This document shows, in pieces, positions 22,770 to 32,015 of a stretch of 64,000 nucleotides of DNA. Position 1 is the stretch's first letter. Each line of letters opens with the position of its first letter. The position numbers and the translations under genes were made by a program. Under the pieces are notes generated by a model. It was not told the DNA's origin. It made no database searches and was given only the letters and a program-made list of their open reading frames with translations. This DNA comes from Lactococcus petauri. GTDB lineage: Bacteria; Bacillota; Bacilli; Lactobacillales; Streptococcaceae. Where the stretch lies: positions 1 to 64,000 of the forward strand of contig NZ_MUIZ01000001.1 in assembly GCF_002154895.1 (NCBI RefSeq), in the 5' to 3' direction.

Positions 22770-24745
22770 TAGATTCCTCCTGCGTATAACATATCTTTTT
22801 CTGGGTCAAACTGAACCCTGATGCGATAGGTTTTATTGTCCCCAATAATAAGGTAAGCATCTCCCGTTCCAAACTGTGTCAAGCTTTTCAATCGAGAGGG
22901 GTTCATTGCACTATTAAAGATTTCAGAATAAAGTTTGATATCCCCCTCATTTGCTTTAAAGAAAAATTTATAGGTACACAAATTGAAAATCTGTTTCATT
23001 TGTGTCGCTGCTTCGCTATCCGTCGTGGTTGGGAAAAATTGTTGCGCAGATGGCGTGATGAGCAATAAACCTGCAAATAGTTTCCGCATTTCTTTTACAA
23101 AGTTAGCGATAATGGTCACCGCATAGCCCATATCTGCATTCAGATAGTTTTGAACCTCATCCATGATGACAGTCATGTGAATAACATCTTCTAAGTCCTT
23201 TTCTTTAGTGGTATATAATTTTTTCTCTCTTAGTCCCTTATTAATAGCTTCCTTTGAAATGGTCATTAAAGAAGAATAAAATTGACAGTCACGAACTTCT
23301 TTACTTGCTATATCACGTTGGCGCATGTCATAACACACCAATAATTCATTCTCATCATACTCAAGTACTGTTGGACCATTAAATATAGAAGCATGAAGCC
23401 CCGTCATAATTTGTAAAACACTACTAATTTTTTCAAGGGAGACCATCAGATTCTTTTGGAGAGGTAAAGCCTTTTTAATACTTTCTACATTCTCTTCAAG
23501 GTAGTTGAGGAAATCAGATGCAATTGGGTAAACGTCATTTTCAAGACTAGTAATAGGTTCAATTTCTGTGAACTCTGAATTTTTAAATTTTAAAATACCA
23601 TAATCTTGATAAAACATTAAAAGAAGAGAACTTAGGACATTCTGGTCCAAACTGTCAATGGTTGGCCCTAGCATTCTAAACATTGTGGCCAGTTTTGAAA
23701 TGTGTGCGGTAAAGCTACCATGTTCTAATATATTACCTGCTTTACTTGTAACCGTTGGAAAAATTTGAAAAGGATTGATTCTGTTCTCCTCACCAAAGAT
23801 ATTAATCATAACCCCGCCATATTGCTCAATAATATTATCGTACTCATCACTAATAACATAGATACGTATTTTATTTTCCTTGGCCAGTTCTGCTTCAATA
23901 ATCTGCTTTGTGAGATTGGATTTCCCTGATCCCATTTGCCCAAAAATGACGCCTGTTGCGGCTTTTCGTTTATTGTCCACATGATGCAAATCAAATAAAA
24001 CTAAACCGGATGCCGTATATCCAATATAAGCTCCAAAGGGATCGAGTAAATCCACTTTATCAAAAGGCGCACCGTAGCCAATATCACTTGTTTTAAGCTC
24101 TAAGGGCTTTGCGAGCGAAGTTTGAACATTAAAGGGTAAAGAAAGGGATTCATACTCTTCTTTTTGATACATGGCATAGACACAAGCCTCGTACCCTTTA
24201 TCTAAAAGTTCTTTTAATGCCTTGTCTCGCTCATTCATTAATTCTTCTAAGGTATTGGTGTACAGGAAGATACGTAAGACTGCTTTTTTTATAGATGTAT
24301 TATTTTTTCGATAGGTTTGAATTTGTGTCCACATCTTGTCAGCTTGTTCGCGTGCCTCAATTTCTTTTTCAGGTGAGTTGACTTTACCAATACGGCTGCT
24401 ATATTCTTGATACGCACGGTTTGCTTGTTTTATCACTGTTGATTTATCGCCGTTAGCCATGGTAAGAGTAAAAATTGAGTTGGGAAAAGCACACAAATCG
24501 CGTATCCAAAAATAATGCACCAAATCTGGAAGATCGACGATATGAATACAAGTGCTATAGCCCGTCGCTGTCTTGATATAATCATCTGGCAGCGGGTCTA
24601 GGGATTGCGGGGCAATGGCATTGATAAAGTCTAAATCACCTCCACGACGTGAGATCACTTCTTTTTCGATTTGAACGCGTTTGCGTTCATTCATAAGTTT
24701 ATTATCTTCTTTTGTATAGTTAATTGTTCTTTTATTTGTTCTCAT
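22769..24745 (-). CDS. VirB4-type conjugation ATPase (658 aa)
   Basis: Walker A is GQMGSGKS at 269-276 and Walker B is VIMDEV around 527-532. Motifs typical of TrsE/VirB4 follow (MRKLFAGLLLITPSAQQFFP, then LIIGDNKTYRIRVQFDPEKD). Length matches TrsE (about 670). It powers substrate handling and assembly of the transfer channel at the cytoplasmic membrane. It sits in the centre of the operon, between the TrsD-like protein and small membrane genes. An apparent start at 24745 follows a weak AGAGG. Confidence 0.95.
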   Translation of the reverse strand: MRTNKRTINYTKEDNKLMNERKRVQIEKEVISRRGGDLDFINAIAPQSLDPLPDDYIKTATGYSTCIHIVDLPDLVHYFWIRDLCAFPNSIFTLTMANGDKSTVIKQANRAYQEYSSRIGKVNSPEKEIEAREQADKMWTQIQTYRKNNTSIKKAVLRIFLYTNTLEELMNERDKALKELLDKGYEACVYAMYQKEEYESLSLPFNVQTSLAKPLELKTSDIGYGAPFDKVDLLDPFGAYIGYTASGLVLFDLHHVDNKRKAATGVIFGQMGSGKSNLTKQIIEAELAKENKIRIYVISDEYDNIIEQYGGVMINIFGEENRINPFQIFPTVTSKAGNILEHGSFTAHISKLATMFRMLGPTIDSLDQNVLSSLLLMFYQDYGILKFKNSEFTEIEPITSLENDVYPIASDFLNYLEENVESIKKALPLQKNLMVSLEKISSVLQIMTGLHASIFNGPTVLEYDENELLVCYDMRQRDIASKEVRDCQFYSSLMTISKEAINKGLREKKLYTTKEKDLEDVIHMTVIMDEVQNYLNADMGYAVTIIANFVKEMRKLFAGLLLITPSAQQFFPTTTDSEAATQMKQIFNLCTYKFFFKANEGDIKLYSEIFNSAMNPSRLKSLTQFGTGDAYLIIGDNKTYRIRVQFDPEKDMLYAGGI

Positions 24746-24753
24746 GATTCCTC

Positions 24754-25284
24754 TTATCTTAGATTACTGGTTGGATTTAAAGCAGAACGCTTTATTTTTT
24801 TTATCTCTTCTTGGTCTGTAACTTTTTTGAGCATAATACGCTCTGAAGTTTGAAGCATGTACTCCAGATTTTTAAATACTTCTTGGTTTGAGTTAAACAT
24901 TTCAATATAGTAGGAAGGCTCATTATATTTTTGAGCCAAATTACTGATCATATTTCGCAGATACCGGGCTTGATTCGCCGTCTCCTCATATCTGGAACGT
25001 CCGATTTTATGTGTCCAAAAATTAATCTGCTTACTCAAGTTAATCGGAACATTTCCAATTGTTATATTACTTTGGAAGAGATTGGAGTCCAAAAAGGAGG
25101 TTACTTCTTCACCGTAAAATATTTTGTCGTCTTGAGTGATAAACTCTGAAAAATCTGTCCCGCTAATTTGGAAAATTTGAGAATAAAAAACCTGATCTCT
25201 ATACTGATTTTGAATCAAAGCTTTTTCTTCATCGAAACTTTGTGGGGTAACCGCATATCCGATGTGTTTTGTTTGCCTTTGCAT
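24754..25284 (-). CDS. TrsD-like transfer protein (176 aa)
   Basis: Soluble helical and beta protein just upstream of the VirB4 gene with an eight-base gap. In staphylococcal trs and related operons a protein of this size (TrsD) precedes TrsE. The sequence carries no enzymatic motif. Call from position and size. Confidence 0.55.
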   Translation of the reverse strand: MQRQTKHIGYAVTPQSFDEEKALIQNQYRDQVFYSQIFQISGTDFSEFITQDDKIFYGEEVTSFLDSNLFQSNITIGNVPINLSKQINFWTHKIGRSRYEETANQARYLRNMISNLAQKYNEPSYYIEMFNSNQEVFKNLEYMLQTSERIMLKKVTDQEEIKKIKRSALNPTSNLR

Positions 25285-25285
25285 A

Positions 25286-25639
25286 TTACTCCTCCACGTC
25301 TCTAATATTGAGATAATTCAGGGCATAAAATAAACCAACCAACTGTAAAAGTGTTTCTCCGGCAAAAAACAAGGCCGGCAATATACCAATACTTTTTAAT
25401 GCTAAAATACAGATTCCAATATTCATCATCAAGTAGAAGAGAACTAGAAAGGTATAAAGTAAACCTTGCGGATGTTCTTTTAAAAATCGCAGCGAAATCA
25501 TCGAAAAGTCAAAGAATTTTTTTCGCGTCGTCTTTCGAGCTTCTTTTTTTAAACTTTTCTTTTGAAGCTTCTCTTCTTTACTCTTTAGTCTTTCTTGCAT
25601 CTTACGTATTCTCTTTTGATGTCCGTTTTCTTCATTCAT
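25286..25639 (-). CDS. TrsC-like small membrane protein (117 aa)
   Basis: A very basic N-terminal half (about 1-45, many Lys/Arg) followed by two transmembrane segments (about 60-82 and 85-105). AAGGAG precedes the ATG. One base separates it from the TrsD-like gene. Position matches TrsC/VirB3-type proteins. Low sequence specificity. Confidence 0.55.
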   Translation of the reverse strand: MNEENGHQKRIRKMQERLKSKEEKLQKKSLKKEARKTTRKKFFDFSMISLRFLKEHPQGLLYTFLVLFYLMMNIGICILALKSIGILPALFFAGETLLQLVGLFYALNYLNIRDVEE

Positions 25640-25753
25640 TTGATAGGTCTCCTTGTCTATTTTTCTAGTTTATAAAAAAATAAAAAAAGACCATTTTACC
25701 CACGTCGTCAATCCAGTGTTTTGTAATATAAGGATTTTTTCTTTTAAAAGCGC

Positions 25754-25790
25754 AAAAAAAGAGTATTCTGTTCGATACAGAATACTCTTT
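25754..25790 (-). terminator. Strong terminator inside the conjugation operon
   Basis: On the minus strand GAGTATTCTGT pairs with ACAGAATACTC, followed by TTTTTTT. It lies between the 111-aa membrane gene and the TrsC-like gene, with no convincing promoter between it and the latter. Confidence 0.75.
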
Positions 25791-25822
25791 AGAACTTTAG
25801 CAATGAGTGGCTACACACCAGT

Positions 25823-26158
25823 CTAGAAAAGGCCAACCAATTTAGCCATAAATAAAAGACTCAAACAAGAAAGGAGAAGACCAATCACACGCTTTGCCAT
25901 ACTTAAAATAAAAAGCAGGACAAGGACAATGGGTACTAGAATAAGAGGATGCATACGAATCGTCGCAACACTTTGGGCAAAAATACCTTGGTGATGCATG
26001 ATATATTCAGAAGCCGTATGATAGCCTCCTTGAAACATACTTTTAACTGTTCCCAAGTAACCTGCGGTCATGAGATTGCTTCCCGTGAGTACAGCAAGCT
26101 CTGGTCTTTTTTTTATCCATTTTTTTATTTTTCTCAACGTCATCTCTATTCTCCTCAA
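25823..26158 (-). CDS. Small membrane protein, possible pilin/VirB2-like subunit (111 aa)
   Basis: A basic N-terminus (RKIKKWIKKRP), a moderately hydrophobic stretch with Gly/Ala (about 25-45), and two strong C-terminal transmembrane segments (about 70-85 and 88-108). Size, topology and place at the operon front fit a VirB2-like or TrsB-like protein. Not certain. Confidence 0.5.
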   Translation of the reverse strand: MRRIEMTLRKIKKWIKKRPELAVLTGSNLMTAGYLGTVKSMFQGGYHTASEYIMHHQGIFAQSVATIRMHPLILVPIVLVLLFILSMAKRVIGLLLSCLSLLFMAKLVGLF

Positions 26159-26457
26159 TAATAGTCACATACTTTATATTTTTTTAAGGACTTATTTGAT
26201 TTTAAAGTCTCTAAAATAAGTTCTTGTTCTTTTTTTGTTTTTTCATTTAAAACATCAGGGCAGCGTATTTCTAGCCATTCAAATTGAATTTTTAAAATAA
26301 TAGTATTGGTTCCTGCCACAATAATATCCACTGATCCCAGGCCTTGTGACCCTTGCCAAATGCGAATATAATACTTCAACTCCAACTTTAATGTTTCAAG
26401 TGATTGAGTCACAAACCCTATCTGGTTCTTGATTTGTTCTTCTTCTGTGATGAGCAT
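26155..26457 (-). CDS. Unknown protein at the head of the secretion operon (100 aa)
   Basis: The start is ATG 26457, with AAGGGAG seven bases upstream; a frame extension to 26499 reaches into the promoter. Helical N-terminus, charged C-terminal half with repeated Lys/Glu. It overlaps the next gene. First gene after the promoter at 26488-26493. Confidence 0.6.
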   Translation of the reverse strand: MLITEEEQIKNQIGFVTQSLETLKLELKYYIRIWQGSQGLGSVDIIVAGTNTIILKIQFEWLEIRCPDVLNEKTKKEQELILETLKSNKSLKKYKVCDYY

Positions 26458-26487
26458 GTCTTTCTCCCTTGTAAATTCAACTTTTTT

Positions 26488-26515
26488 ATTATAGCACACC
26501 CCCTTTTATTCAGAA
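26488..26515 (-). promoter_or_regulatory. Promoter in front of the secretion operon
   Basis: Minus-strand extended -10 TGCTATAAT (hexamer 26488-26493), with a poor -35 (TTCTGA) about 16 bases upstream. It lies directly after a terminator and about 30 bases before the first gene. Confidence 0.45.
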
Positions 26516-26530
26516 CCCAAAAAGGGGATA

Positions 26531-26555
26531 AAAAAAAGCATCATTTCTGATGCTC
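26531..26555 (-). terminator. Strong terminator after the helicase gene
   Basis: Minus-strand AGCATCA-GAAA-TGATGCT stem-loop with a GNRA-like tetraloop, followed by TTTTTTTT. It separates the PARP/helicase genes from the secretion operon. Confidence 0.85.
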
Positions 26556-26618
26556 TCAATCTTTTTATTCTTTTAATATTTTGTTTTCCATGTTTTTTCT
26601 CCTCTTCTTTTCAATTTT

Positions 26619-29012
26619 TTAAGCTGGTTGTAAAAGGTCAAACAAGCTCATTTCTCCGCTTTCGTCAAAACTAAATATTTCACTTTCAAAATTTATCTCC
26701 TTACTCTCTTCTTTTGTTGAAATTTTTCTAAACTTCACAAAACGAGCTTCAGAAAATACTACACGTGTTCTTTTAGTTTCAGTACTTGTTTTCTCAGGCC
26801 ATACAAAGTTTAAATGCTCATCTAAACTTGGGCGTCCTTCATCTTCAAGTTCCAATTGCTCTCCAAAATGATCCATATAATATTGCACTTTTGAATCAAC
26901 CGTTTGGTCTTCTTCACTTTCTGTGTATCCGTTCATATTATCTACCAGTTGGTTTAAAATTGACGATTGGTTTTTCCCTAAAAGAGAAGACAGACCTTCC
27001 TCATCAATATTTCCCTGAATAGACTCCATGGCACGTTTCTTTTCTGCAATCATTCGAAGGACCTGCTCTTGTACCGAGAAATGCCCTTCACCTTTGTATC
27101 CCAAATAGTAAACACGAGTTTGACGCTTTTGGCCTATCCGATAAGAACGTCTTTCTGATTGCCCTACTTCAAAGTAACTAAAGCCCGTATTGAAGAAAAG
27201 GACAGTTGGTGCAGAAAGTAAATCTGTACCCGTAGCAACTTTTGCAGGGTTAATAAGCATGATATCACATTTTTCATTAAGCAGTTTTTTATTGATATAA
27301 TCTTGACGATCTACTGCTTTTACTGAATCTGGAAGACTCCCCACTTTAAAACCCGCATGCGTAAGCACTTCTGTCAGTCTATTCTTTAAGCGATCTAAAT
27401 GTTTTACAAAAACGACTACTGGTCGGTCCTGAGATTTTTCCATGGTACAAACATCGATAAGTTTTTCTTCTTTGGGCAGAAGAGTTTCATCAAATTTATA
27501 AACCAATTGGAAGGGGACAGGGGACCAAAGAAGTTCTTCTTTAAAAGTAATGTCTTTCACATTTGGATTGTCAAGGTACTCGTTTGCGACCTTTAAGTAG
27601 CGTCCAAAGATACGTTTATTATCATTTTCTGCTGCATTTTTGGCGACCAAATCTAATGAAGCCATCGCAAGTTTTTGTGCCTCTGTCATTTCAACCAAAA
27701 GGGGAGGAAAGATTAAATTTTCAATCTTATCTTCCCAAACCTGTTCTGTCGTAAGAAAAATACTGTTGGGTAAAATGAACTCCGTAATAAACTCACTTGA
27801 TACACCAATCTCAGGTTTATAGCCCGGTAGTTGCTGTTTATTTCTACCATTTGCATTTATACTGTAAGCCCCAAATTTTGCCACAAATGCTTTTTCACAT
27901 GCAGAAATCCATTTTACTCGTTCAGAAACCATAAATTGAATGCGTTCAGATTTTGGACGAATTGCATCTTTCGGGAAAAATGCATGAGCTTGTGGGAATA
28001 AATCTGCGACTGATCCTGCAATAGAAGTCCCTGTTGCTAAAACATTATACTTTGCAAGCTTGGCCAACTTTTGTAGCTTACTTGAAAAAAGTGGTCTTGA
28101 CAACAAGTGGCTTTCGTCCCATATTGCATAGGTGATTTGTTGTTTAAAGCTTGGTTTAAATAATGCTTCAAGAATCAGCATTGATTTATAAGATTTTTCT
28201 ACTTCAACAGCTAAAACACTCTGTGGCACAATATAATATTCTGCTTGAGGGAGCATTTGGTTATTTTCCCAAAGGTTTTCAAGTTTTTTTTGATCTAAAA
28301 TTTCAACTTGTATGCTGGGTGATACCCAAAGTATCTCGTCTCGCCATTTCGTTAATAAATGGTCTGGCGCAATCACAAGTGTTTGTGCTTGAGGAGTATT
28401 TCTAAGGTGTTTAGAAACTTCTACCATTGCAGTCGTACACATTGTTTTTCCGACACCCATCTCACCAAGGAAGAGGAACGCGTGACGATTGAGTAGCCAG
28501 GCATTCACTCCTTCTTTGATTGCTCTTTTTTGTTCCTCATAAAATGAAATATTTTTAAAGAGTGAAGCCAAAAGTGCATCTTTTATCGTTGGTGTTAATG
28601 AATGTACGGGTTGAATAATTTTTTCTTTGATTTCAGAAATCGAATGTAGTATCTCATGACTATTAAAAAGTTCAGTGATATTTTTAGGCATGTTAATCAC
28701 ACCAATATGTTCTTTTTCCAACTCTTCTTTTAAACTCTCCCAAGATAAATTAGAAAACTTCTCTTTAAATTGTTCTGAAAAATAACTTCCCCAAGTATCC
28801 TTGTTCTTTTTCTTTAGGCAATAGAGAGGTTGCTCATTAATCATTACTTCTTCAATATGTGAAGCATTAAAGAAACGCCCTACCATCTCCTTAGATAAGG
28901 ACAGTTTTCGAGAAAGGTTCTCCAAAATTTCTTCTTTATTTCTTGTCAAGATTGTATCTCTAACAGGAAAGTATTTATTGAGTTGTTGTTGATTTAAGTA
29001 ATATTTCTTCAT
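26619..29012 (-). CDS. SNF2-type superfamily 2 helicase (797 aa)
   Basis: Motif I is GEMGVGKT (183-190), motif Ia TLVIAPDHLLTKWRDE, motif II DESH (299-302), motif III TGTSIAGS. The C-terminal RecA domain has VVVFVKHLDRL, NPAKVATGTDLLSAPTVLFF, and motif VI GQSERRSYRIGQKRQTRVYYL typical of SNF2/Rad54-like enzymes. The first 150 residues are an unknown helical domain and the last 120 are acidic. Such translocases remodel protein-DNA complexes. Stand-alone SNF2 proteins occur both in plasmid transfer regions and in anti-phage systems. It lies nine bases after the 359-aa gene, forming an operon with the PARP-like gene. Confidence 0.9.
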   Translation of the reverse strand: MKKYYLNQQQLNKYFPVRDTILTRNKEEILENLSRKLSLSKEMVGRFFNASHIEEVMINEQPLYCLKKKNKDTWGSYFSEQFKEKFSNLSWESLKEELEKEHIGVINMPKNITELFNSHEILHSISEIKEKIIQPVHSLTPTIKDALLASLFKNISFYEEQKRAIKEGVNAWLLNRHAFLFLGEMGVGKTMCTTAMVEVSKHLRNTPQAQTLVIAPDHLLTKWRDEILWVSPSIQVEILDQKKLENLWENNQMLPQAEYYIVPQSVLAVEVEKSYKSMLILEALFKPSFKQQITYAIWDESHLLSRPLFSSKLQKLAKLAKYNVLATGTSIAGSVADLFPQAHAFFPKDAIRPKSERIQFMVSERVKWISACEKAFVAKFGAYSINANGRNKQQLPGYKPEIGVSSEFITEFILPNSIFLTTEQVWEDKIENLIFPPLLVEMTEAQKLAMASLDLVAKNAAENDNKRIFGRYLKVANEYLDNPNVKDITFKEELLWSPVPFQLVYKFDETLLPKEEKLIDVCTMEKSQDRPVVVFVKHLDRLKNRLTEVLTHAGFKVGSLPDSVKAVDRQDYINKKLLNEKCDIMLINPAKVATGTDLLSAPTVLFFNTGFSYFEVGQSERRSYRIGQKRQTRVYYLGYKGEGHFSVQEQVLRMIAEKKRAMESIQGNIDEEGLSSLLGKNQSSILNQLVDNMNGYTESEEDQTVDSKVQYYMDHFGEQLELEDEGRPSLDEHLNFVWPEKTSTETKRTRVVFSEARFVKFRKISTKEESKEINFESEIFSFDESGEMSLFDLLQPA

Positions 29013-29021
29013 GTTTTTCTC

Positions 29022-30101
29022 CTATAATTGGTAAAAAGCTTTACCATTTTTTCCAAATGTTTCGTATGCAAGAGTCGGCTTTACAATGTTCCGCTCTTCT
29101 TTATAATTCAGTTCATCTTTAATTTCTTCACGATTTGAGTCCGCAAAACTGATTAATTCCCCAAATTGTACTGCATTTAGTGCGGCAGTAATAAATGGCA
29201 GATGAGAATCTTGGATTTTTCCTAGAGCCTGTGCGGATTGCATTTCTCCATAATTTTCTAATGCCTGATTAAAATCAAACGGTTTTTCCTTATAAAGATA
29301 ATATTGATAATAAGAATGTGGATAAGCAATATCCTTCAATAACATCTTCCACCTGTCGTAAAAGTGTTGACTTTTCGACTCTTCGTATGCATCACTTAAC
29401 CACCGATTATTACTCTTTACATCACTCAGATAAGCAAAAAAGGTACTTCTTAAATCTTTACTACTCAGCCCATATTCAGAGTAATCTTTATAAGAATAGG
29501 CATAACCAGCTTCGAAGCCATCGTCTCTTTTAAAAAGCTCTGAAAAAATAATCAAAGTGTCTTTTAGGCGTCCCATCTGAAAAGACTGAGAATTAGTAAT
29601 CAGAAAGGATCGATGGAGACTAAACTCAAGGACAATATCAGTGACTACCGAGTATGCGTGTGCTTTACTTGCGGAAAGATATTCTGAAGTTTTCATTATG
29701 AAATAATTAAGGGCGACCTCTTTTTCGTCTAAAAGCTCATTGATCCGTTCAAAGAAATTGAATTCAACTTCTAATTGATCTGGAACAAGAAAAAGACAGG
29801 ACAAACCGTTTTTAAAATCCAAACTCGTTCTTTGTTTAGAAAGTCCCTCTACAAATTTTTCAATAAATAAAAGACAAGCATTCGCTAGTTTTTTATCTCT
29901 TGAATCCTCAGTGTTTCCCTCAATATCTTTACTCACATCTTCCGTTTTAGAGTCAGTGAACTCAAAAGAAAATTGAGTTCCTGCTAATTGTTTTTGTAGC
30001 TCTTCCATAAATACTGCAGAGACTTCATTATTTTTTAATATCGCTTTAGAACCAAAAAAGATTCCAGGTGCTAAACGACCGGGTAATTTGACTGTTTTCA
30101 T
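29022..30101 (-). CDS. Unknown protein between the PARP-like and helicase genes (359 aa)
   Basis: Soluble, acidic, mostly helical protein without signal peptide. It begins MKTVKLPGRLAPGIFFGSKA. Aromatic-rich segments (HSYYQYYLYKEKPFDF near 275-290) may be structural. No conserved motif recognised. It is flanked by the PARP-like gene (56-base gap) and the helicase gene (nine-base gap), so it is a likely third component of a shared function. Confidence 0.65.
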   Translation of the reverse strand: MKTVKLPGRLAPGIFFGSKAILKNNEVSAVFMEELQKQLAGTQFSFEFTDSKTEDVSKDIEGNTEDSRDKKLANACLLFIEKFVEGLSKQRTSLDFKNGLSCLFLVPDQLEVEFNFFERINELLDEKEVALNYFIMKTSEYLSASKAHAYSVVTDIVLEFSLHRSFLITNSQSFQMGRLKDTLIIFSELFKRDDGFEAGYAYSYKDYSEYGLSSKDLRSTFFAYLSDVKSNNRWLSDAYEESKSQHFYDRWKMLLKDIAYPHSYYQYYLYKEKPFDFNQALENYGEMQSAQALGKIQDSHLPFITAALNAVQFGELISFADSNREEIKDELNYKEERNIVKPTLAYETFGKNGKAFYQL

Positions 30102-30157
30102 TTTTTTCTCCTAAAAAAAAGCAAGAGATTCTTCATATTCCCTTACTTCTCTATTTA

Positions 30158-31288
30158 TTATTTTAATTGCATTATATACTTGACTTTAATTTGTGAATTA
30201 CTGTAGACCACAATTTCATCGTATGAAAAAGAAGAATACGCTCCCCCCTGATAATGAATCGATTGATAAGGAGTTCTTGGGTCCAGAATTTCATGCCGGA
30301 AATCATGGACTTGATTAGTATATTTCCTTTTCCCTACGGCAACTTCCGCAATAATTAAATAGTCATCTGAGTATTGAGCAGATTTACCTACCTCCGTCAT
30401 TTTAGCAAAGTACGCACCAACACCAAGGGAGGAGCCCGTTGCAATAACTTGAGGGGATGACTCTATACCGTTTTCTAAGATAGATAAAACATTTTTATTA
30501 CGTGTGCCATGTACAAAGAGTCTTGTCTTTAACTTTTTCGGATTGAAATTATCACTCTGTTGTTGAGAGTGGACCTCAAAAACCCGAAGTTTGTTTAAGT
30601 TTACTAAATAATCTTTCACATGATGACTTTTTCCCAGTTCAGAGATAATCAGCTGCATTTCTTTTGAGGTACAGTCTGCTTCTTCAATTTTAAAAGAAAG
30701 TAAGGGTAGAATTTTAAGTAAGTCCACACTTCTATCTTGTTCACTTCTTCTTGTGATCGAGCCGTCCTCTTCTCTTGTTTCATATCTTACAGCAAGTAAT
30801 TCATAAACTGCTATTAAATCATGAGGTTCATGAATTTCTATTTGGGATATAAAGGTAAGAATGGCTTTTAACTCGTCAAAGGCTTCTAGCTTATTCATCA
30901 CGACAAGAAGTCCAATAAGGACAAGATCGCGAATGGTATTAGAGCCGCTATATTCTTGAACTTCAGACTCGCCGATAATATGCCAAACATCACTTAAAAC
31001 AATTTTAGTCAAAAGGTCTTTGACTTCTCTACTACTTGTTAAAAGTGAGGCTTCAGCATTCTTCTTATGCTTTCCCTCTTTGATTTCCTCTTCATTAACA
31101 AATGGCTTTAAAAGGAGCTCATAGTAAGAGCCAATAAGATTTGAGACAAAGCCCAAATACTTCTCTTCTTCAGCTCCTCCATTTGATAAAAAAGCATAGT
31201 GGCTAAAATCAGTTAACCAGGTAAATTCTGGATCGCTTTTAGTTTTTACTTTATTTAATTGCGTGATAAAATTCATGAATTCATTCAT
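30158..31288 (-). CDS. PARP-like ADP-ribosyltransferase (376 aa)
   Basis: The C-terminal part (about 210-376) follows eukaryotic PARP catalytic domains closely. It has LFVHGTRNKNVLSILENGI (His260), SLGVGAYFAKMTEVGKSAQY (Tyr293) and SYDEIVVYSNSQIKVKYIM (Glu358). This is the complete H-Y-E triad, including the Glu that supports chain elongation in PARP1. The stretch before it (SHHVKDYLVNLNKLRVFEVH) also matches the PARP segment ahead of the catalytic His. Residues 1-200 are helical and unassigned. The likely reaction is transfer of ADP-ribose from NAD+ to an unknown target. The start overlaps the 235-aa gene (ATGA). Confidence 0.85.
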   Translation of the reverse strand: MNEFMNFITQLNKVKTKSDPEFTWLTDFSHYAFLSNGGAEEEKYLGFVSNLIGSYYELLLKPFVNEEEIKEGKHKKNAEASLLTSSREVKDLLTKIVLSDVWHIIGESEVQEYSGSNTIRDLVLIGLLVVMNKLEAFDELKAILTFISQIEIHEPHDLIAVYELLAVRYETREEDGSITRRSEQDRSVDLLKILPLLSFKIEEADCTSKEMQLIISELGKSHHVKDYLVNLNKLRVFEVHSQQQSDNFNPKKLKTRLFVHGTRNKNVLSILENGIESSPQVIATGSSLGVGAYFAKMTEVGKSAQYSDDYLIIAEVAVGKRKYTNQVHDFRHEILDPRTPYQSIHYQGGAYSSFSYDEIVVYSNSQIKVKYIMQLK

Positions 31289-31992
31289 TTTTGTTCTCCT
31301 TTTCTTGTTTCAAATGTCTCTTCCCACTCCTGTTGATCAATAAATTCAGATATAGGTTCCCAGCTCAAAGACTCAAAGATAAATGAAACAGAGGCATTGA
31401 TACGTCGCGCCTCATGCTCTACTTTAAATTGTTTTTCTTTAAGATGGTTCAAGAGTTTCTGTTTTATACTTGATAATGTCACATAGGAAACTTCTGTGCT
31501 CACGCATAGTTCGTCCTGAGTTTCATTATCCTTTTGAAAATCAGCTTCTCCGGCATAGACGGGTATATTTTGAGCAAGTGGAGAGTCTTCATAGGCACGT
31601 GCCCATTCTAAAGCACATTCAGACTTGTATCCAAACCTATTTCTCAGCTCTCCATCGATAATTGCCCACTTATAGCCAATGATTTCTCTATGATCATTTC
31701 TTATTACGTCAACCGCATAAGCATAGCTGCCTCCTTCTCCTCTAAAGAAGAGAGGGATAAGGTGTTCTCCCCATTTTTCTATTTGGATAAAGGCGAGTAC
31801 TCTTTCTTGGTAGAAATCAAGTATATCTATACCTTCAAGATTTTTCTCCTTCTTAAATCTCTCAATAAACTGTGGGGTAAAGCCTTCATTTTCATAAAGG
31901 TCCTTAGGGTCTGAAATAGAGATAAGAGCTGTGATAAATTTTTCAACTTCACCGTAATATAGCAGCTGTGGTTGATGCATTAGTGTGTTCAT
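31285..31992 (-). CDS. Unknown protein, first gene after leader copy 2 (235 aa)
   Basis: AAAGGAGG nine bases before ATG 31992. Soluble mixed alpha/beta protein. A central stretch with EKWGEHLIPLFFRGEGGSY followed by AYAVDV has the flavour of SMI1/KNR4 (SUKH) folds, but this is too weak to assert. C-terminal helices have WEPISEFIDQQEWEETF. It is coupled to the PARP-like gene by a four-base overlap, so it could be its partner, regulator or immunity protein. The first codons (ATGAACAC) lie in the duplicated leader block. Confidence 0.65.
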   Translation of the reverse strand: MNTLMHQPQLLYYGEVEKFITALISISDPKDLYENEGFTPQFIERFKKEKNLEGIDILDFYQERVLAFIQIEKWGEHLIPLFFRGEGGSYAYAVDVIRNDHREIIGYKWAIIDGELRNRFGYKSECALEWARAYEDSPLAQNIPVYAGEADFQKDNETQDELCVSTEVSYVTLSSIKQKLLNHLKEKQFKVEHEARRINASVSFIFESLSWEPISEFIDQQEWEETFETRKGEQK

Positions 31993-32015
31993 TGTTTTGT
32001 CCTCCTTTAGAACGC

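Noticed and set aside
31285-31992. SUKH (SMI1/KNR4) immunity protein call for the 235-aa protein
   Set aside because: Only a short aromatic/Gly stretch resembles the fold. Left as unknown.
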